From positions 1 to 64,000 of the forward strand of contig NZ_JNKI01000009.1 of NCBI RefSeq assembly GCF_000702005.1: 64,000 nucleotides of DNA. Direction: 5' to 3'. The notes below the pieces were generated by a model that was given only the letters and a program-made list of their open reading frames with translations, was not told the origin of the DNA and did no database searches. Shown piece after piece: positions 42,115 to 52,195 of this stretch (its first letter is position 1; each line of letters starts with the position of its first letter). The translations under genes were made by a program, and so were the position numbers. This DNA is from Selenomonas sp. ND2010. Its GTDB lineage: Bacteria; Bacillota; Negativicutes; Selenomonadales; Selenomonadaceae.

Positions 42115-43185
42115 GTGTTTGATCTTCAGCGCTTTGCTGGCGATAAAACGGAGGAACCGACTTCCAAGAAGCGGGCAGACGCGAAGAAAAAGGGCCAGGT
42201 TGGTCGAAGTACAGAACTCAACACTGCCTTTGTTTTGTTGGTTGGCTTTTTCGTTATCAAGGTGTTATGGGAACATATTTACCATGCGATTGCCGCCTAT
42301 ACGACCTATGTGTTTACCCATCCCAATCAGCCGGTAGATACAGAAAATATCGTTCGCATATTCATTGGGATCATTGAATTGATGGCGCAAACGGCTTTGC
42401 CGATTATGTTTGCGATTTTGCTCGTCGGTTTGGCTGTCAATGTCTTTCAGGTTGGCCTGAATTTCAATACGGAATCCATTGGTTTTAAGCCGGATAAACT
42501 TAATCCCATCAACGGATTTGGCCGTATTTTTTCCAAGCGCTCGTTGGTAGAGCTGGTGAAGTCGTTGTTCAAGATCGCTATCATCGGTTATTTTTTGGTT
42601 CGTTTTTTATCCGAACAGCTGCTGGCTATGCCACAGTTCATTTATTTCGATTTGGCCACTAGTCTGGGACAGGTTGCTAACATTGTCTTTAAGATGGCGT
42701 TTCAGGTTATTGGTGTTATTATTGTTCTGGGTATTTTAGATTATGGTTACCAGAAATGGCAGACAACTCAAGATCTTAAAATGACCAAGCAGGAAGTAAA
42801 AGACGAAATGAAACAGACCGAAGGCGACCCGCAGATTAAGGGAAAGATAAAGCAAAAGCAACGTCAGATGGCTATGAGTCGTATGATGCAAGAAGTTCCC
42901 AAGGCAGATGTCATTGTCACGAACCCGACCCACTTTGCGGTAGCACTGCAATATAAAAAGGGGATGGTTGCTCCCGTTATTGTAGCGAAGGGGCAGGATC
43001 TCGTGGCGAAGCGGATCAAGGAGATTGCCCGGGATGCCAAGGTACCAATTGTCGAGAATCGTCCGTTGGCTCGTGCCCTTTATGCAGGAGCTGAAGTGGG
43101 CGATATGGTTCCTTCGGAGCTTTATCAAGCGGTAGCCGAAGTGCTAGCGTATGTATACCGTCTGAAACATCGCCGCAGGGCGTAA
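42115..43185 (+). CDS. flhB: flagellar export switch protein FlhB
   Basis: Controls substrate specificity of the export gate by self-cleavage. The product of about 356 residues starts at the first possible codon GTG 42115, encoding the common FlhB beginning VFDLQRFAGDKTEEPTSKKRADAKKKGQVGRS; the longer frame to 41965 runs through fliR. Four membrane helices follow, and the cytoplasmic part contains the autocleavage motif NPTH (IVTNPTHFAVALQY). There is no obvious Shine-Dalgarno, so translation is probably coupled to fliR. Confidence 0.95.
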   Translation: MFDLQRFAGDKTEEPTSKKRADAKKKGQVGRSTELNTAFVLLVGFFVIKVLWEHIYHAIAAYTTYVFTHPNQPVDTENIVRIFIGIIELMAQTALPIMFAILLVGLAVNVFQVGLNFNTESIGFKPDKLNPINGFGRIFSKRSLVELVKSLFKIAIIGYFLVRFLSEQLLAMPQFIYFDLATSLGQVANIVFKMAFQVIGVIIVLGILDYGYQKWQTTQDLKMTKQEVKDEMKQTEGDPQIKGKIKQKQRQMAMSRMMQEVPKADVIVTNPTHFAVALQYKKGMVAPVIVAKGQDLVAKRIKEIARDAKVPIVENRPLARALYAGAEVGDMVPSELYQAVAEVLAYVYRLKHRRRA

Positions 43186-43232
43186 CGTATACCATTTGTT
43201 TTTCAGTTGATTTGATATAAGGAGAGTCGTTT

Positions 43233-45320
43233 ATGGCTGCACCACAGGCAGCTGCACCTTCCAATGTCTTTGGACAGGGCAGTTTTATTCAAAAATACAG
43301 TGACGTAATGATCGCGGTGGCTATCATTACGATCGTTGTCATGATGATTATTCCGCTGCCGACGCTGCTGCTGGATATGTTGATTTGCTTGAACATCACG
43401 ATCGCTTTGCTGTTGGTGATGGCAGTTATTTATAACAAGGAGGCATTGGACTTATCGATATTCCCATCCTTGTTGCTTATCACGACATTATTCCGGTTGG
43501 CACTCAACATTTCATCTACGCGACTCATCCTGTTGGATGGTTATGCCGGTGAAGTTATTACGGCATTTGGTAACTTCGTTGTCGGTGGTAATCCGGTTGT
43601 CGGTTTTATCATGTTCGTTATCTTGGTTGCCATCAACTTTATCGTTATCACGAAGGGTTCGGAGCGTGTCGCAGAGGTATCGGCACGATTCACCCTCGAT
43701 GCTATGCCAGGTAAACAGATGTCGATTGACGCGGATCTCAATCAGGGCGCAATTACTGATGCCGAGGCTAAGATTCGGCGCGAGAAGATTCAGCATGAGG
43801 CAGATTTCTTTGGCGCGATGGACGGTGCTTCCAAGTTTGTAAAAGGTGATGCCATTGCGGCAATTCTCATCATGTTCATCAATATTGCCGGTGGTTTTAT
43901 CATTGGCATGATGCAGCGGAATCTGGATGCTGCGCAGGCATTACAGACGTATACGCTGCTGACCGTAGGTGAGGGCTTGGTCAGCCAGATTCCGGCATTG
44001 CTGATTTCGACGGCAACTGGTCTTATTGTCACACGCGCTGGTGCCGAAGGCAACATCGGCAGTGATATGGTGGGACAGCTGTTCCGCAATGATCGTATCT
44101 TTTTCATTTTGACGGGAGTCTTATTGTTCTTTGCCGTTATTCCTGGTTTGCCGGGAATTCCGTTTTTGACTTTGTCGATTGCCTGCTTGTTTATTGGCCG
44201 GCTCTTACGACAGGGAACTGAGGTGAAGGCAGAAACGCAGAAGGAAGAAAAAAAGGTACAGGAAAAGAAGAAGGCGACGACGCCGGAAAACATTGTTTCC
44301 TTACTTCAGGTAGATCCGATGGAATTGGAGATCGGTTACTCGTTGATTCCGCTGGTTGACACTGGACAGGGTGGTGACTTGCTCGACCGTATCGTTATGA
44401 TTCGCCGTCAGTGTGCGTTAGAACTTGGACTTGTCGTGCCGACGATTCGCATTCGCGATAACATTCAGATCAAGCCCAATGCCTATATTATTAAGCTAAA
44501 GGGAATTGAAATTGCAAAGGGCGAGTTGATGTTAGACCATTATTTGGCGATGAACTCTGGTACAGTATTTGAAGAGGTTCCTGGTATTGAGACAACGGAA
44601 CCAGCCTTTGGCTTGCCGGCACTCTGGATTCCTGAGAACGAACGCGAACAGGCCGAACTCAATGGGTATACCGTAGTCGATGCGGTGTCGGTTCTGGCAA
44701 CACATTTAACGGAGGTCATCAAGCAGCATGCTGATGAAATCCTGGGACGTCAGGAAACCCAGAATCTTATCGACAATCTCAAGAAATCCAATCAGGCGTT
44801 GGTGGACGAAGTCGTACCAGATCTCATGAGTGTAGGCGAAATCCAGAAGGTTTTGGCCAATTTGCTGCGTGAGCGCATCTCGATTCGTGATATGGCGACC
44901 ATTCTTGAGGTCTTGTCTGATTATGCCCGGGCTACCAAAGATACAGAAATTCTTACCGAGTATGTTCGACATGCAATGGCTCGTCAAATTACGCAGCAGA
45001 ATGTGCAAAATGGAACCCTGCCTTGCATTACCTTGGATCCTGCTTTGGAGAATCGTATTGCTGGCGGCGTGCAGCGCACAGATCATGGTTCGTATGTCAG
45101 CCTGGATCCGGATTCGTTGCAGAATCTTGTCAATGCGCTGAATAATGAGCTGCCGAAGCTTACCAATATGGGCTATCAGCCGATTGTACTGACAAGCCCG
45201 GCGGTTCGTTTGTATTTCCGCAAATTGGTAGAGCGCTCTGTGCCGGGATTGATTGTTTTGTCGCAGGCCGAGATTGAACAGAGTGTCGAAATTCAGATCC
45301 TTGGGGTGGTGAAGATCTAA
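43233..45320 (+). CDS. flhA: flagellar export protein FlhA
   Basis: The largest export gate protein, 695 residues, with about eight membrane helices (residues 15-330), the conserved FHIPEP region, here ARFTLDAMPGKQMSIDADLNQGAITDAEAKIRREKIQHEADFFGAMDGASKFVKGDAIAAI with its FHIPEP signature partly altered, and a large cytoplasmic domain with IPALLISTATGLIVTRAG at the end of the membrane part and ERISIRDMATILEVLSDYARATKDTEILTEYVRHAM. TAAGGAGAG at 43219-43227 precedes ATG 43233. Confidence 0.96.
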   Translation: MAAPQAAAPSNVFGQGSFIQKYSDVMIAVAIITIVVMMIIPLPTLLLDMLICLNITIALLLVMAVIYNKEALDLSIFPSLLLITTLFRLALNISSTRLILLDGYAGEVITAFGNFVVGGNPVVGFIMFVILVAINFIVITKGSERVAEVSARFTLDAMPGKQMSIDADLNQGAITDAEAKIRREKIQHEADFFGAMDGASKFVKGDAIAAILIMFINIAGGFIIGMMQRNLDAAQALQTYTLLTVGEGLVSQIPALLISTATGLIVTRAGAEGNIGSDMVGQLFRNDRIFFILTGVLLFFAVIPGLPGIPFLTLSIACLFIGRLLRQGTEVKAETQKEEKKVQEKKKATTPENIVSLLQVDPMELEIGYSLIPLVDTGQGGDLLDRIVMIRRQCALELGLVVPTIRIRDNIQIKPNAYIIKLKGIEIAKGELMLDHYLAMNSGTVFEEVPGIETTEPAFGLPALWIPENEREQAELNGYTVVDAVSVLATHLTEVIKQHADEILGRQETQNLIDNLKKSNQALVDEVVPDLMSVGEIQKVLANLLRERISIRDMATILEVLSDYARATKDTEILTEYVRHAMARQITQQNVQNGTLPCITLDPALENRIAGGVQRTDHGSYVSLDPDSLQNLVNALNNELPKLTNMGYQPIVLTSPAVRLYFRKLVERSVPGLIVLSQAEIEQSVEIQILGVVKI

Positions 45321-46709
45321 GTGCAAATAAAAGTAGTCAAAGCACCAACAATGAAAGAAGCAATGCAGCAGGTTAAAGAAGAACTTGGGCCTGATGCCGT
45401 CATACTCCATACCAAAAAATATCGGGAAGGCGGTTTCTTGGGATATCATAGCACGGAGGTCGTAGAAGTGACAGCAGCGATTGAAGACCAGGACGATGCA
45501 GCCCTGAAAAAACGAGCAAAACGCAATGTGACAATGAAGCCGAAGACAGCCGCTAGTGGCAGTACCTTGGATATTGTTTCGCCGGCTTCGCCGGTTATGC
45601 CGTCCTCGGTTCTCTCGCAATATAAAACAAATGGTACGGAAACGGGGGTAAAGATGGCAGAATCGCCAATTCCTGCCCCAAATTTTGGGCATATATCACC
45701 AGTACAGCCGATGCAGCCTGCCCAGGCTTTTCCCGCAGCTGATTACGGGGTGGCCAGGAGAGAAACGTCAGTTCATGAGAAAGAGCAAAAGGATGAAGTA
45801 CAAGATATGGCACAGATTGGTATAGCAGCGACGACATCGAATCCGGAAGATACAGAAAAAATCCAAAAACTAGAAGATGAACTGGCTCAGATGAAGGCAA
45901 TGTTGGCGCAGGTGATGGGAAAGGAACAGCCGAAAGGAAAAGTTTCCATACAGGAGGCATTACGGCTTCAAGAAGTAGATGAAGATATCGTAAAAGATAT
46001 GGCCGCTTCAGTCCCTGCCGGGGATACGCTTTTGGATCGGTTAGATGCAAAAGCGCCAGAGGTGTTGGCCGATTACCTGGGGAAGACCATGAATTTTTCT
46101 GAGGGAATCGCGCTCAATAAGCACGGCGTTCGCATCGTTGCTTTGATTGGTGCTACTGGTGTTGGCAAAACGACAACACTGGCAAAAATTGCGGCGAGAT
46201 TTGTGTTGGAGAAAAATATCAAGGCGGCGTTGATCACTGCGGATACCTATCGTATTTCAGCTGTTGACCAGTTGAAGACATATTCGGATATTATAGGTTT
46301 GCCGCTGGAGATTGTCTATACCCCGGATGAACTCAAAGTGGCAATCCATAAACATCGGGATAAGGACTTGATTTTGATCGATACGGCTGGCCGAAGTCAG
46401 CATAATGATTATCAGATGAAAGAGCTGCAGGATTTTCTGGCGGTAAATTCCCATATTGAACGTCATCTGGTAATGAGTGCAACAACCAAAAATCGCGATG
46501 CAGCAGAAATCTTGGATAAGTTCTCGGTTTGTAATCCAGACCGTGTTATCTTCACCAAGGCGGATGAAACCAGCAGTGTTGGATTGATCCTGAATCTGTT
46601 GGCACAAAAAGAGATTGCCTTGTCATTTTTGACAAATGGGCAGAGTGTACCGGATGATATTGTTCCAGCAACGCCCCGAAAATTGGCTGAACTGTTATTG
46701 AGGGAATAA
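45321..46709 (+). CDS. flhF: flagellar SRP-family GTPase FlhF
   Basis: An SRP-type GTPase that sets number and place of flagella. The 462-residue product has an N-terminal basic domain (IKVVKAPTMKEAMQQVKEELGPDAVILHTKKY), a long linker (about 80-225) and an NG domain: P-loop ALIGATGVGKTTTLAKIAARF, ALITADTYRISAVDQLKTYS, the Asp motif LILIDTAGRSQHND and the TKAD base motif in VIFTKADETS. The start is GTG 45321 directly after the flhA stop. The neighbour FlhG is its activator. Confidence 0.95.
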   Translation: MQIKVVKAPTMKEAMQQVKEELGPDAVILHTKKYREGGFLGYHSTEVVEVTAAIEDQDDAALKKRAKRNVTMKPKTAASGSTLDIVSPASPVMPSSVLSQYKTNGTETGVKMAESPIPAPNFGHISPVQPMQPAQAFPAADYGVARRETSVHEKEQKDEVQDMAQIGIAATTSNPEDTEKIQKLEDELAQMKAMLAQVMGKEQPKGKVSIQEALRLQEVDEDIVKDMAASVPAGDTLLDRLDAKAPEVLADYLGKTMNFSEGIALNKHGVRIVALIGATGVGKTTTLAKIAARFVLEKNIKAALITADTYRISAVDQLKTYSDIIGLPLEIVYTPDELKVAIHKHRDKDLILIDTAGRSQHNDYQMKELQDFLAVNSHIERHLVMSATTKNRDAAEILDKFSVCNPDRVIFTKADETSSVGLILNLLAQKEIALSFLTNGQSVPDDIVPATPRKLAELLLRE

Positions 46710-46710
46710 T

Positions 46711-47616
46711 ATGGGAGATCAGGCTCAGAGTCTTCGCCGATTAGTTGGCGGAAAAACAGAATATAGTGTATCCCATAGCAGTGATAATTTGAATCTGCAG
46801 TCTGGCAGCCTTTTGGGGGCAAGAGTTATTGCTGTAACCAGTGGCAAAGGAGGCGTTGGCAAGACCAACTTGACCGTGAATATGGCCATTGCTTTGGGGA
46901 TGGCTGGTCAACGGGTATTAGTGCTTGACGCTGATTTGGGAATGGCAAATGTCGATGTCATTTTAGGCAGCCGGTCAAAAAAACATTTGCTCAACCTGCT
47001 TGAGGATGGTACAGAGCTTGAAGATGTCTTGATGCATGGTCCGTATGGTGTCAACTATATTTCCGGTGGTTCGGGAATCGAAAAGGCGGCGGATTTCACC
47101 TATGAGGAACGACAGCGGCTTATGCAGAAACTTTCCCGCTGTGGTCAGCTGGCTGATATAATATTGATTGACACGGGTGCTGGTCTGGGGAAAAATGTCA
47201 TGGATTTTATCTTGGCTGCGGATGAAGTGTTATTGGTCACGACGCCGGAACCAACGGCGTTGACGGATGCTTATGCGGTCATGAAGGCCTATAGTATGTA
47301 TGCAACGCAGCAAAATCTTCGCCTGGTGGTAAATCGTGTTTACGATGAAGCGGAGAGCCGTGAAGTGGTGGCTAAATTGCAACAGACATCCGAAAGATTT
47401 TTGAATATGCCGATTGATTGTCTGGGATATATTTTTGAAGACACAGCGGTAATGCGTTCTGTGAGAAGGCAAACCCCTTTTTTGGCGGCACAGCCGGGGA
47501 GTGTGGCTGCACGTTGTATCCAGGCTATGGCTAACAGCGTTCTTTACGGAAGCAGGATGAAAGTAAAAAGAGGTTGGAAGGGATTTTTGCGACAAATTTT
47601 TGATTTTTCGCGTTAA
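46711..47616 (+). CDS. flhG: FlhG (YlxH), MinD-type ATPase
   Basis: A MinD/ParA-type ATPase that counts flagella together with FlhF. The 301 residues include VIAVTSGKGGVGKTNLTVNMAIALGMAGQRVLVLDADLGMANVDVILG with the deviant Walker A KGGVGKT, and DIILIDTGAGLGKNVMDFIL, the Walker B region. A short N-terminal segment (DQAQSLRRLVG) carries the FlhF-activating motif typical of this subfamily. One base lies between the flhF stop and the start. The family also interacts with FliM/FliY. Confidence 0.94.
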   Translation: MGDQAQSLRRLVGGKTEYSVSHSSDNLNLQSGSLLGARVIAVTSGKGGVGKTNLTVNMAIALGMAGQRVLVLDADLGMANVDVILGSRSKKHLLNLLEDGTELEDVLMHGPYGVNYISGGSGIEKAADFTYEERQRLMQKLSRCGQLADIILIDTGAGLGKNVMDFILAADEVLLVTTPEPTALTDAYAVMKAYSMYATQQNLRLVVNRVYDEAESREVVAKLQQTSERFLNMPIDCLGYIFEDTAVMRSVRRQTPFLAAQPGSVAARCIQAMANSVLYGSRMKVKRGWKGFLRQIFDFSR

Positions 47617-47634
47617 ACATGGAGGAACTTCATT

Positions 47635-48327
47635 ATGGCGGGCGAATTAATAAAAGCAAGGGAAGTCTTAAAGATTGGCCAGCGCGTAGAGTTTTTTGTC
47701 GAAGACAGTGAAGAACGCTATGCAAGCCGGATCGAAGAACTAACGGAAGATGAGCTTATCGTGGCAATGCCAATGAGCGTCAAACGCGTGCCGATTATCC
47801 CACGGACTGGAGAGAAGCTCTACGCATTGGCGGTAGGACGGCAGTGCCGTTATCGCTTTTTTACTACCTTCCATAAGACAGATCGCATGGATGCGCGGAT
47901 TCCGGTATGGCATATTTCTTGGCCGGAACAGGTTGAGCGTTATCAAAATCGTGAGTTTGTTCGAGTGAAGGTAAATCTTCTGGTAGGAGTGCGGCTTATT
48001 GATGCAGATGGCACGATTAAGCCGCCAGTTACGGCAAGAATTGTCGATCTTAGTGGCAATGGCATTTGTTTTGCGCTGGAGCAGGAAGTCAAGCCGGGAA
48101 CGAAGGCTGCTTTATCGCTGGAAAATATCCCTGGGGTTGGACCAGTGGAACAAATGAGTTTGGTTGTTCGTTGCACGCCGATTTCCCGCGAAGACGGTAC
48201 AACGGTTTATCATATCGGTGCATCGTTCCAACATCTTTCGCGTGAGGTGAGCAATAAGCTCGTTCACTACTTATTTGATGTTCAACGGAAAATAATAGCC
48301 AAGGGCATCAAAAAGGATGACGAATGA
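47635..48327 (+). CDS. PilZ domain protein, YcgR/DgrA-type flagellar brake
   Basis: A 230-residue c-di-GMP effector with an N-terminal YcgR-like (PilZN) domain (about residues 1-95) and a C-terminal PilZ domain. The c-di-GMP-binding motifs are present: RxxxR as REFVR in YQNREFVRVKVNL, and DxSxxG as DLSGNG. YcgR/DgrA (MotI) proteins brake the motor on c-di-GMP binding. The operon position between flhG and cheB fits. GGAGGAAC at 47621-47628 precedes ATG 47635. Confidence 0.92.
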   Translation: MAGELIKAREVLKIGQRVEFFVEDSEERYASRIEELTEDELIVAMPMSVKRVPIIPRTGEKLYALAVGRQCRYRFFTTFHKTDRMDARIPVWHISWPEQVERYQNREFVRVKVNLLVGVRLIDADGTIKPPVTARIVDLSGNGICFALEQEVKPGTKAALSLENIPGVGPVEQMSLVVRCTPISREDGTTVYHIGASFQHLSREVSNKLVHYLFDVQRKIIAKGIKKDDE

Positions 48328-48352
48328 TGAACCACTAAATGGGGTGATCAGA

Positions 48353-49564
48353 ATGATTCGTGTCTTAATTGCTGATGATTCAGCGTTCATGCGCCAAGTT
48401 TTAGCCGATTTATTTCGGAAACAACCGGATTTTGAGGTTTTGGGAACGGCGATGAATGGCCGTGAAGCAGTCAGCAAGGTAAAGCAGCTGCAACCGGATT
48501 TATTGACGCTTGACGTCAATATGCCGATAATGGATGGGCTGGAGGCGTTGGCAATCATTATGGAAGAGTGCCCCATCCCTGTGGTTATGCTTAGTAGTTT
48601 GACTCAGAAGGGAACGGACGCAACGGTTCGAGCTTTGGGCCTGGGGGCTGTTGACTTTATCAGCAAGGCTGGTGGTTCGATTTCGCGAATCGACAGCATT
48701 GAGCAGGAAATCCTGCAAAAATGCCGTGCGGCAGCAAGAGCGAGGGTGCAGAAAATGCCCTTGGCTGCTCAAACGGTAGAGAAGTCAGCTGGACATCCGG
48801 GAGCTCCCGTTATGAAACGGGTGGAGATGCCAAAGCGTCAGGGACTGAAGCTGGGGAGTACTCCCGTGGTTGAACCGGCAGTGAAGAAGTCCGTTTTCGG
48901 CAACAAGAGAAGCAATCCACTCTTGCAAAGCCGAAGTAGTGTGCCAGCTTCTATCGGGAGACCTTCGCCCATTATGGTGGGAAATGCTGGCCGCTCCAAT
49001 AAACTGGTAGTGATTGGGACCTCCACAGGTGGTCCGCAAGCACTGCAAAATGTAATCACGCGTCTGCCGGGAAATCTTCCCTGCGGGGTCGTGGTTGTCC
49101 AGCATATGCCGGCTGGATTTACTAAGGCGTTGGCTGACCGATTGAATTCGATTGCTCAGATTTCGGTTAAGGAAGCTGAGGATGGTGAGGAGATTCGGGC
49201 TGGTCATGTATATATTGCGCCGGGAGATTTTCATTTGCGGGTCAAGGACGATGGCGGGATACGCAGGATTAAGTTAAGTCAAGAAGCGCGTGTGGGAAAT
49301 CATCGCCCAGCGGTAAATGTAATGTACGATTCCGTGGCACCGTTAGGCCATAAGCTGGTAGCTGTCATTATGACAGGTATGGGCTCGGATGGCTGTGAGG
49401 GTATGAAGAAAATCAAAGCTTCCGGAGGCTACAGTATCGCGCAGGATGAACCCACCTGTGTGGTTTATGGTATGCCCAAAGCGGTGGTTGATGCAGGACT
49501 TGCTGATGAGATCCGCCCCTTGCAGGATATTGCTGGGGCAATCGTCGAGGCTGTAAAGAGATAG
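48353..49564 (+). CDS. cheB: chemotaxis methylesterase CheB
   Basis: Response regulator that removes methyl or amide groups from receptors. The 403 residues have a receiver domain with D9/D10 in LIADDSAFMR and phospho-Asp D54 in LTLDVNMPIMDG, a basic Ala/Ser/Pro-rich linker (about 140-215) and the esterase domain with the catalytic Ser in GTSTGGPQ, His in VVVQHMPAGFTK and Asp in MTGMGSDGCEG. The start is ATG 48353, after GGGGTGA (48340-48346); ATG 48317 overlaps the PilZ gene. CheR and receptors are not in this window. Confidence 0.95.
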   Translation: MIRVLIADDSAFMRQVLADLFRKQPDFEVLGTAMNGREAVSKVKQLQPDLLTLDVNMPIMDGLEALAIIMEECPIPVVMLSSLTQKGTDATVRALGLGAVDFISKAGGSISRIDSIEQEILQKCRAAARARVQKMPLAAQTVEKSAGHPGAPVMKRVEMPKRQGLKLGSTPVVEPAVKKSVFGNKRSNPLLQSRSSVPASIGRPSPIMVGNAGRSNKLVVIGTSTGGPQALQNVITRLPGNLPCGVVVVQHMPAGFTKALADRLNSIAQISVKEAEDGEEIRAGHVYIAPGDFHLRVKDDGGIRRIKLSQEARVGNHRPAVNVMYDSVAPLGHKLVAVIMTGMGSDGCEGMKKIKASGGYSIAQDEPTCVVYGMPKAVVDAGLADEIRPLQDIAGAIVEAVKR

Positions 49565-49586
49565 AAAGGATATAGGGGGAATACAA

Positions 49587-51644
49587 ATGGAAACAAATCA
49601 GTATATGGAAATGTTTTTGGATGAATCACATGAACATTTACAGTCTTTGAATGAGGGCTTGCTGAGTTTGGAAGAAAATTCAGAGGATGTGTCAGTTGTC
49701 AATGATATTTTCCGTAATGCACATACGCTGAAAGGTATGTCGGCAACCATGGGATACAATAAGATTGCCGAACTCACGCATGAAATGGAAGATGTTCTTG
49801 ACCTGATTCGTAAAGAGCAGTTAAAGCTGGATGAGGACATCATTGATACGCTGTTTAAATGTTTGGATTCCCTGGAACAGATGATTAACAGCGTTGCCGA
49901 TGGGGAATCGGAAGACGTGGTTGATGTTTCCGATTTGGTGGCAAAACTCAGTGCAATTTCCAAAGGGGAACCAGCCCCGGCTGCTGCGCCGGCAGCACCA
50001 GCTGCTGAAAATACAGCTGCCGCACCGAGTGCAGGCATTGCACTTTCCGATGTGGACCGCGATGTACTCCGCCAGGCTAAGGAAGGCGGCCTCCTGGGCG
50101 TTCATGTTCAGGTCACGCTGTCAGAAACCTGCCTGTTGAAATCGGCACGTTCCTATATGGTTATGAATGCTTTGGACGAACTTGGTGATGTAATCAAATC
50201 GGTTCCGCCGGCTGAAGCACTGGAACAGGAAAAATTTGATCATACGTTTGATGTCCTGGTAGTAACGGCATCTGATACCAAGGCAGTAGAAGAAGCGTTG
50301 AGCAGCATTTCGGAAATTGACAAGCTCGTTGTTGAGCTCGTCGATCCAGATGCACCGGCTGCGGCAAAACCGGCAGCTGAGGAGAAAAAAGCTGCTCCGG
50401 CTCCGGCCGCTGCACCAGCCGCTAAACCAGCCCCTGCAAAATCGCCTGCTGCGAAAAAGGCGCCAGCTAAGCCAGCTGCACCGAAAAAAGCACATCAGAG
50501 TCAGTCTGTCCGCGTTGATATTGATAAACTCGATACGCTGATGAACCTCATGGGTGAGCTGGTTATCAATAAAGTTCGTTTGGAACAGATTGGTCAGACC
50601 CATCGTTTGGCTGAACTTACGGAAACCCTGGAACAGATGGATCGTGTAACGACTGATCTGCAGAATATCGTCATGAAGGTCCGCATGGTGCCGGTAAGTG
50701 CAGTGTTCAACCGGTTCCCGCGCATGGTACGCGATGTTTCGAAGGAGCTCAATAAAGAAATCAACCTTACCATCGAAGGTGAGGAAACAGAGCTCGACCG
50801 TACGGTTATCGATGAAATCGGCGACCCGATTATGCATCTGCTGCGCAATTCCTTGGATCATGGTGTTGAGCACCCGGACGATCGTGAAGCAAAAGGCAAA
50901 CCTCGTACTGGTGAGGTTGGACTTATTGCCCGTCATGAAGGTAACAATGTGGTTATCATGGTTACCGATGATGGTGCAGGTATTCCGGCGGAAAAGATTC
51001 GCAAAAAAGCGGTTGAAAAGGGCATGATTACCCAGGAAGAGGCGGATAAGCTCGATGATGCAGATGCAGTTCGTCTGATTTTCCTGCCGGGCTTCTCAAC
51101 GGCAGAGCAGATTACCGATATTTCTGGCCGTGGCGTAGGTATGGACGTTGTCCGCAGCAAAATTGAATCGCTTTCTGGACATGTCGATGTTGAGACTAAG
51201 GTCGATGAGGGCTCGGTATTCAAGATCAAACTGCCGCTGACGCTGGCTATTATTCAGGCTATGCTGGTCAAGGTACAGGAAGAGATGTATGCAATTCCTC
51301 TTGGGTCGATTGATAGTACGATTAACATCCAGCCAGAGGATATTAAAACAGTAAGGAATAAGGAAGTTATTGTTCTGCGTGGGGAAATCATCCCGATCAT
51401 TCGCATGGAAGAGACGTTGCAGGTACCGCACGTCAAGGATTCGGATGAAATTTTTGTCGTAGTTGTCCATGCCGGCGAGGCTAAAGCAGGTATTGTGGTT
51501 GACAATCTGATTGGACAGCAGGAAATCGTTATCAAGACGCTTGGCAACCTGTTTGCAGGTCTCAAGATGTTCTCCGGTGCGACAGTTCTTGGCGATGGCC
51601 GTGTAGCTTTGATCCTGGATGTCGCTACGATGATGCAGCAGTAA
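49587..51644 (+). CDS. cheA: chemotaxis histidine kinase CheA
   Basis: Central kinase of chemotaxis, 685 residues. Domains in order: HPt with phosphorylated His46 in NAHTLKGMSATMG; P2 (about 155-250, binds CheY/CheB); a Lys/Ala/Pro-rich linker (about 255-305); dimerisation domain (VRVDIDKLDTLMNLMGELVINKVRLEQ); HATPase with the N box LLRNSLDHGVEHP, G1 DDGAGIP and G2 GRGVGMDVV; and a C-terminal CheW-like domain. Complete and close to family length. GGGGGAAT in front of ATG 49587 is a poor Shine-Dalgarno. CheW follows 15 bases later. Confidence 0.97.
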   Translation: METNQYMEMFLDESHEHLQSLNEGLLSLEENSEDVSVVNDIFRNAHTLKGMSATMGYNKIAELTHEMEDVLDLIRKEQLKLDEDIIDTLFKCLDSLEQMINSVADGESEDVVDVSDLVAKLSAISKGEPAPAAAPAAPAAENTAAAPSAGIALSDVDRDVLRQAKEGGLLGVHVQVTLSETCLLKSARSYMVMNALDELGDVIKSVPPAEALEQEKFDHTFDVLVVTASDTKAVEEALSSISEIDKLVVELVDPDAPAAAKPAAEEKKAAPAPAAAPAAKPAPAKSPAAKKAPAKPAAPKKAHQSQSVRVDIDKLDTLMNLMGELVINKVRLEQIGQTHRLAELTETLEQMDRVTTDLQNIVMKVRMVPVSAVFNRFPRMVRDVSKELNKEINLTIEGEETELDRTVIDEIGDPIMHLLRNSLDHGVEHPDDREAKGKPRTGEVGLIARHEGNNVVIMVTDDGAGIPAEKIRKKAVEKGMITQEEADKLDDADAVRLIFLPGFSTAEQITDISGRGVGMDVVRSKIESLSGHVDVETKVDEGSVFKIKLPLTLAIIQAMLVKVQEEMYAIPLGSIDSTINIQPEDIKTVRNKEVIVLRGEIIPIIRMEETLQVPHVKDSDEIFVVVVHAGEAKAGIVVDNLIGQQEIVIKTLGNLFAGLKMFSGATVLGDGRVALILDVATMMQQ

Positions 51645-51659
51645 GAGGAGGTAGCTGAG

Positions 51660-52127
51660 ATGGCAAATGAAGAGAATATGAATGAGATGGATGAAGGCAG
51701 ACAGGTCGTAGCCTTCAAACTTCGCGACGAGGAGTATGGTGTGAGCATCCTGAATGTCCAGGAGATTCGCAACCTTACGGATATTACGCGCGTTCCCTTT
51801 TCCGCTGACTTCATCAAGGGGGTTATCAATCTCCGCGGTTCCGTGCTGCCGGTTATTGACTTGAAGAAACGTCTTGGTTTAGCGGAGACTCCATATACGG
51901 ATGATACGCGCATTGTAACCGTGAATATCGATGACCTTCATGTCGGAATGTTGGTCGATGCCGTAACGGAAGTCCTGACCATTGATAGTAAGCCGGTAGA
52001 TACGAAAAAGGCAATCAATGATAAGAGCGGATCCCGTTTCCTCAGTGGTATTGGTAATGTTGATGGTCGTTTGATTATCATGCTGAATCTCGAAGAGATT
52101 ATCGGCAATGTTGGTGACGGCAAATAA
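51660..52127 (+). CDS. cheW: chemotaxis coupling protein CheW
   Basis: Links receptors to CheA. The 155-residue protein has the two-subdomain SH3-like CheW fold: VVAFKLRDEEYGVSILNVQEIRNLTDITRVPFSADFIKGVINLRGSVLPVIDLKKRLGL with the family-conserved VPF...GVINLRG...PVIDL pattern, and VGMLVDAVTEVLTI. AAGAGGAGGTAG at 51643-51654 precedes ATG 51660. Acidic N-terminal tail of 14 residues. Confidence 0.97.
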   Translation: MANEENMNEMDEGRQVVAFKLRDEEYGVSILNVQEIRNLTDITRVPFSADFIKGVINLRGSVLPVIDLKKRLGLAETPYTDDTRIVTVNIDDLHVGMLVDAVTEVLTIDSKPVDTKKAINDKSGSRFLSGIGNVDGRLIIMLNLEEIIGNVGDGK

Positions 52128-52148
52128 TTTGAGTATATCAGGGTAATA

Positions 52149-52168
52149 GGGCGTGCCTAGGCACGTCC
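52149..52168 (+). other. GC-rich hairpin between cheW and cheC
   Basis: Eight-base arms (52149-52156 with 52161-52168, one G-T pair) around CTAG, no T run. Located in the 68-base gap between cheW and cheC; may be a processing or stabilising stem. Confidence 0.45.
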
Positions 52169-52195
52169 CATTCCTGTAAAAAGAGGGGTCCAACT

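Noticed and set aside
44706-45692. A 328-codon reverse-strand frame opposite flhA and flhF
   Set aside because: Shadow of two clear genes; His/Arg/Asn-rich nonsense composition.
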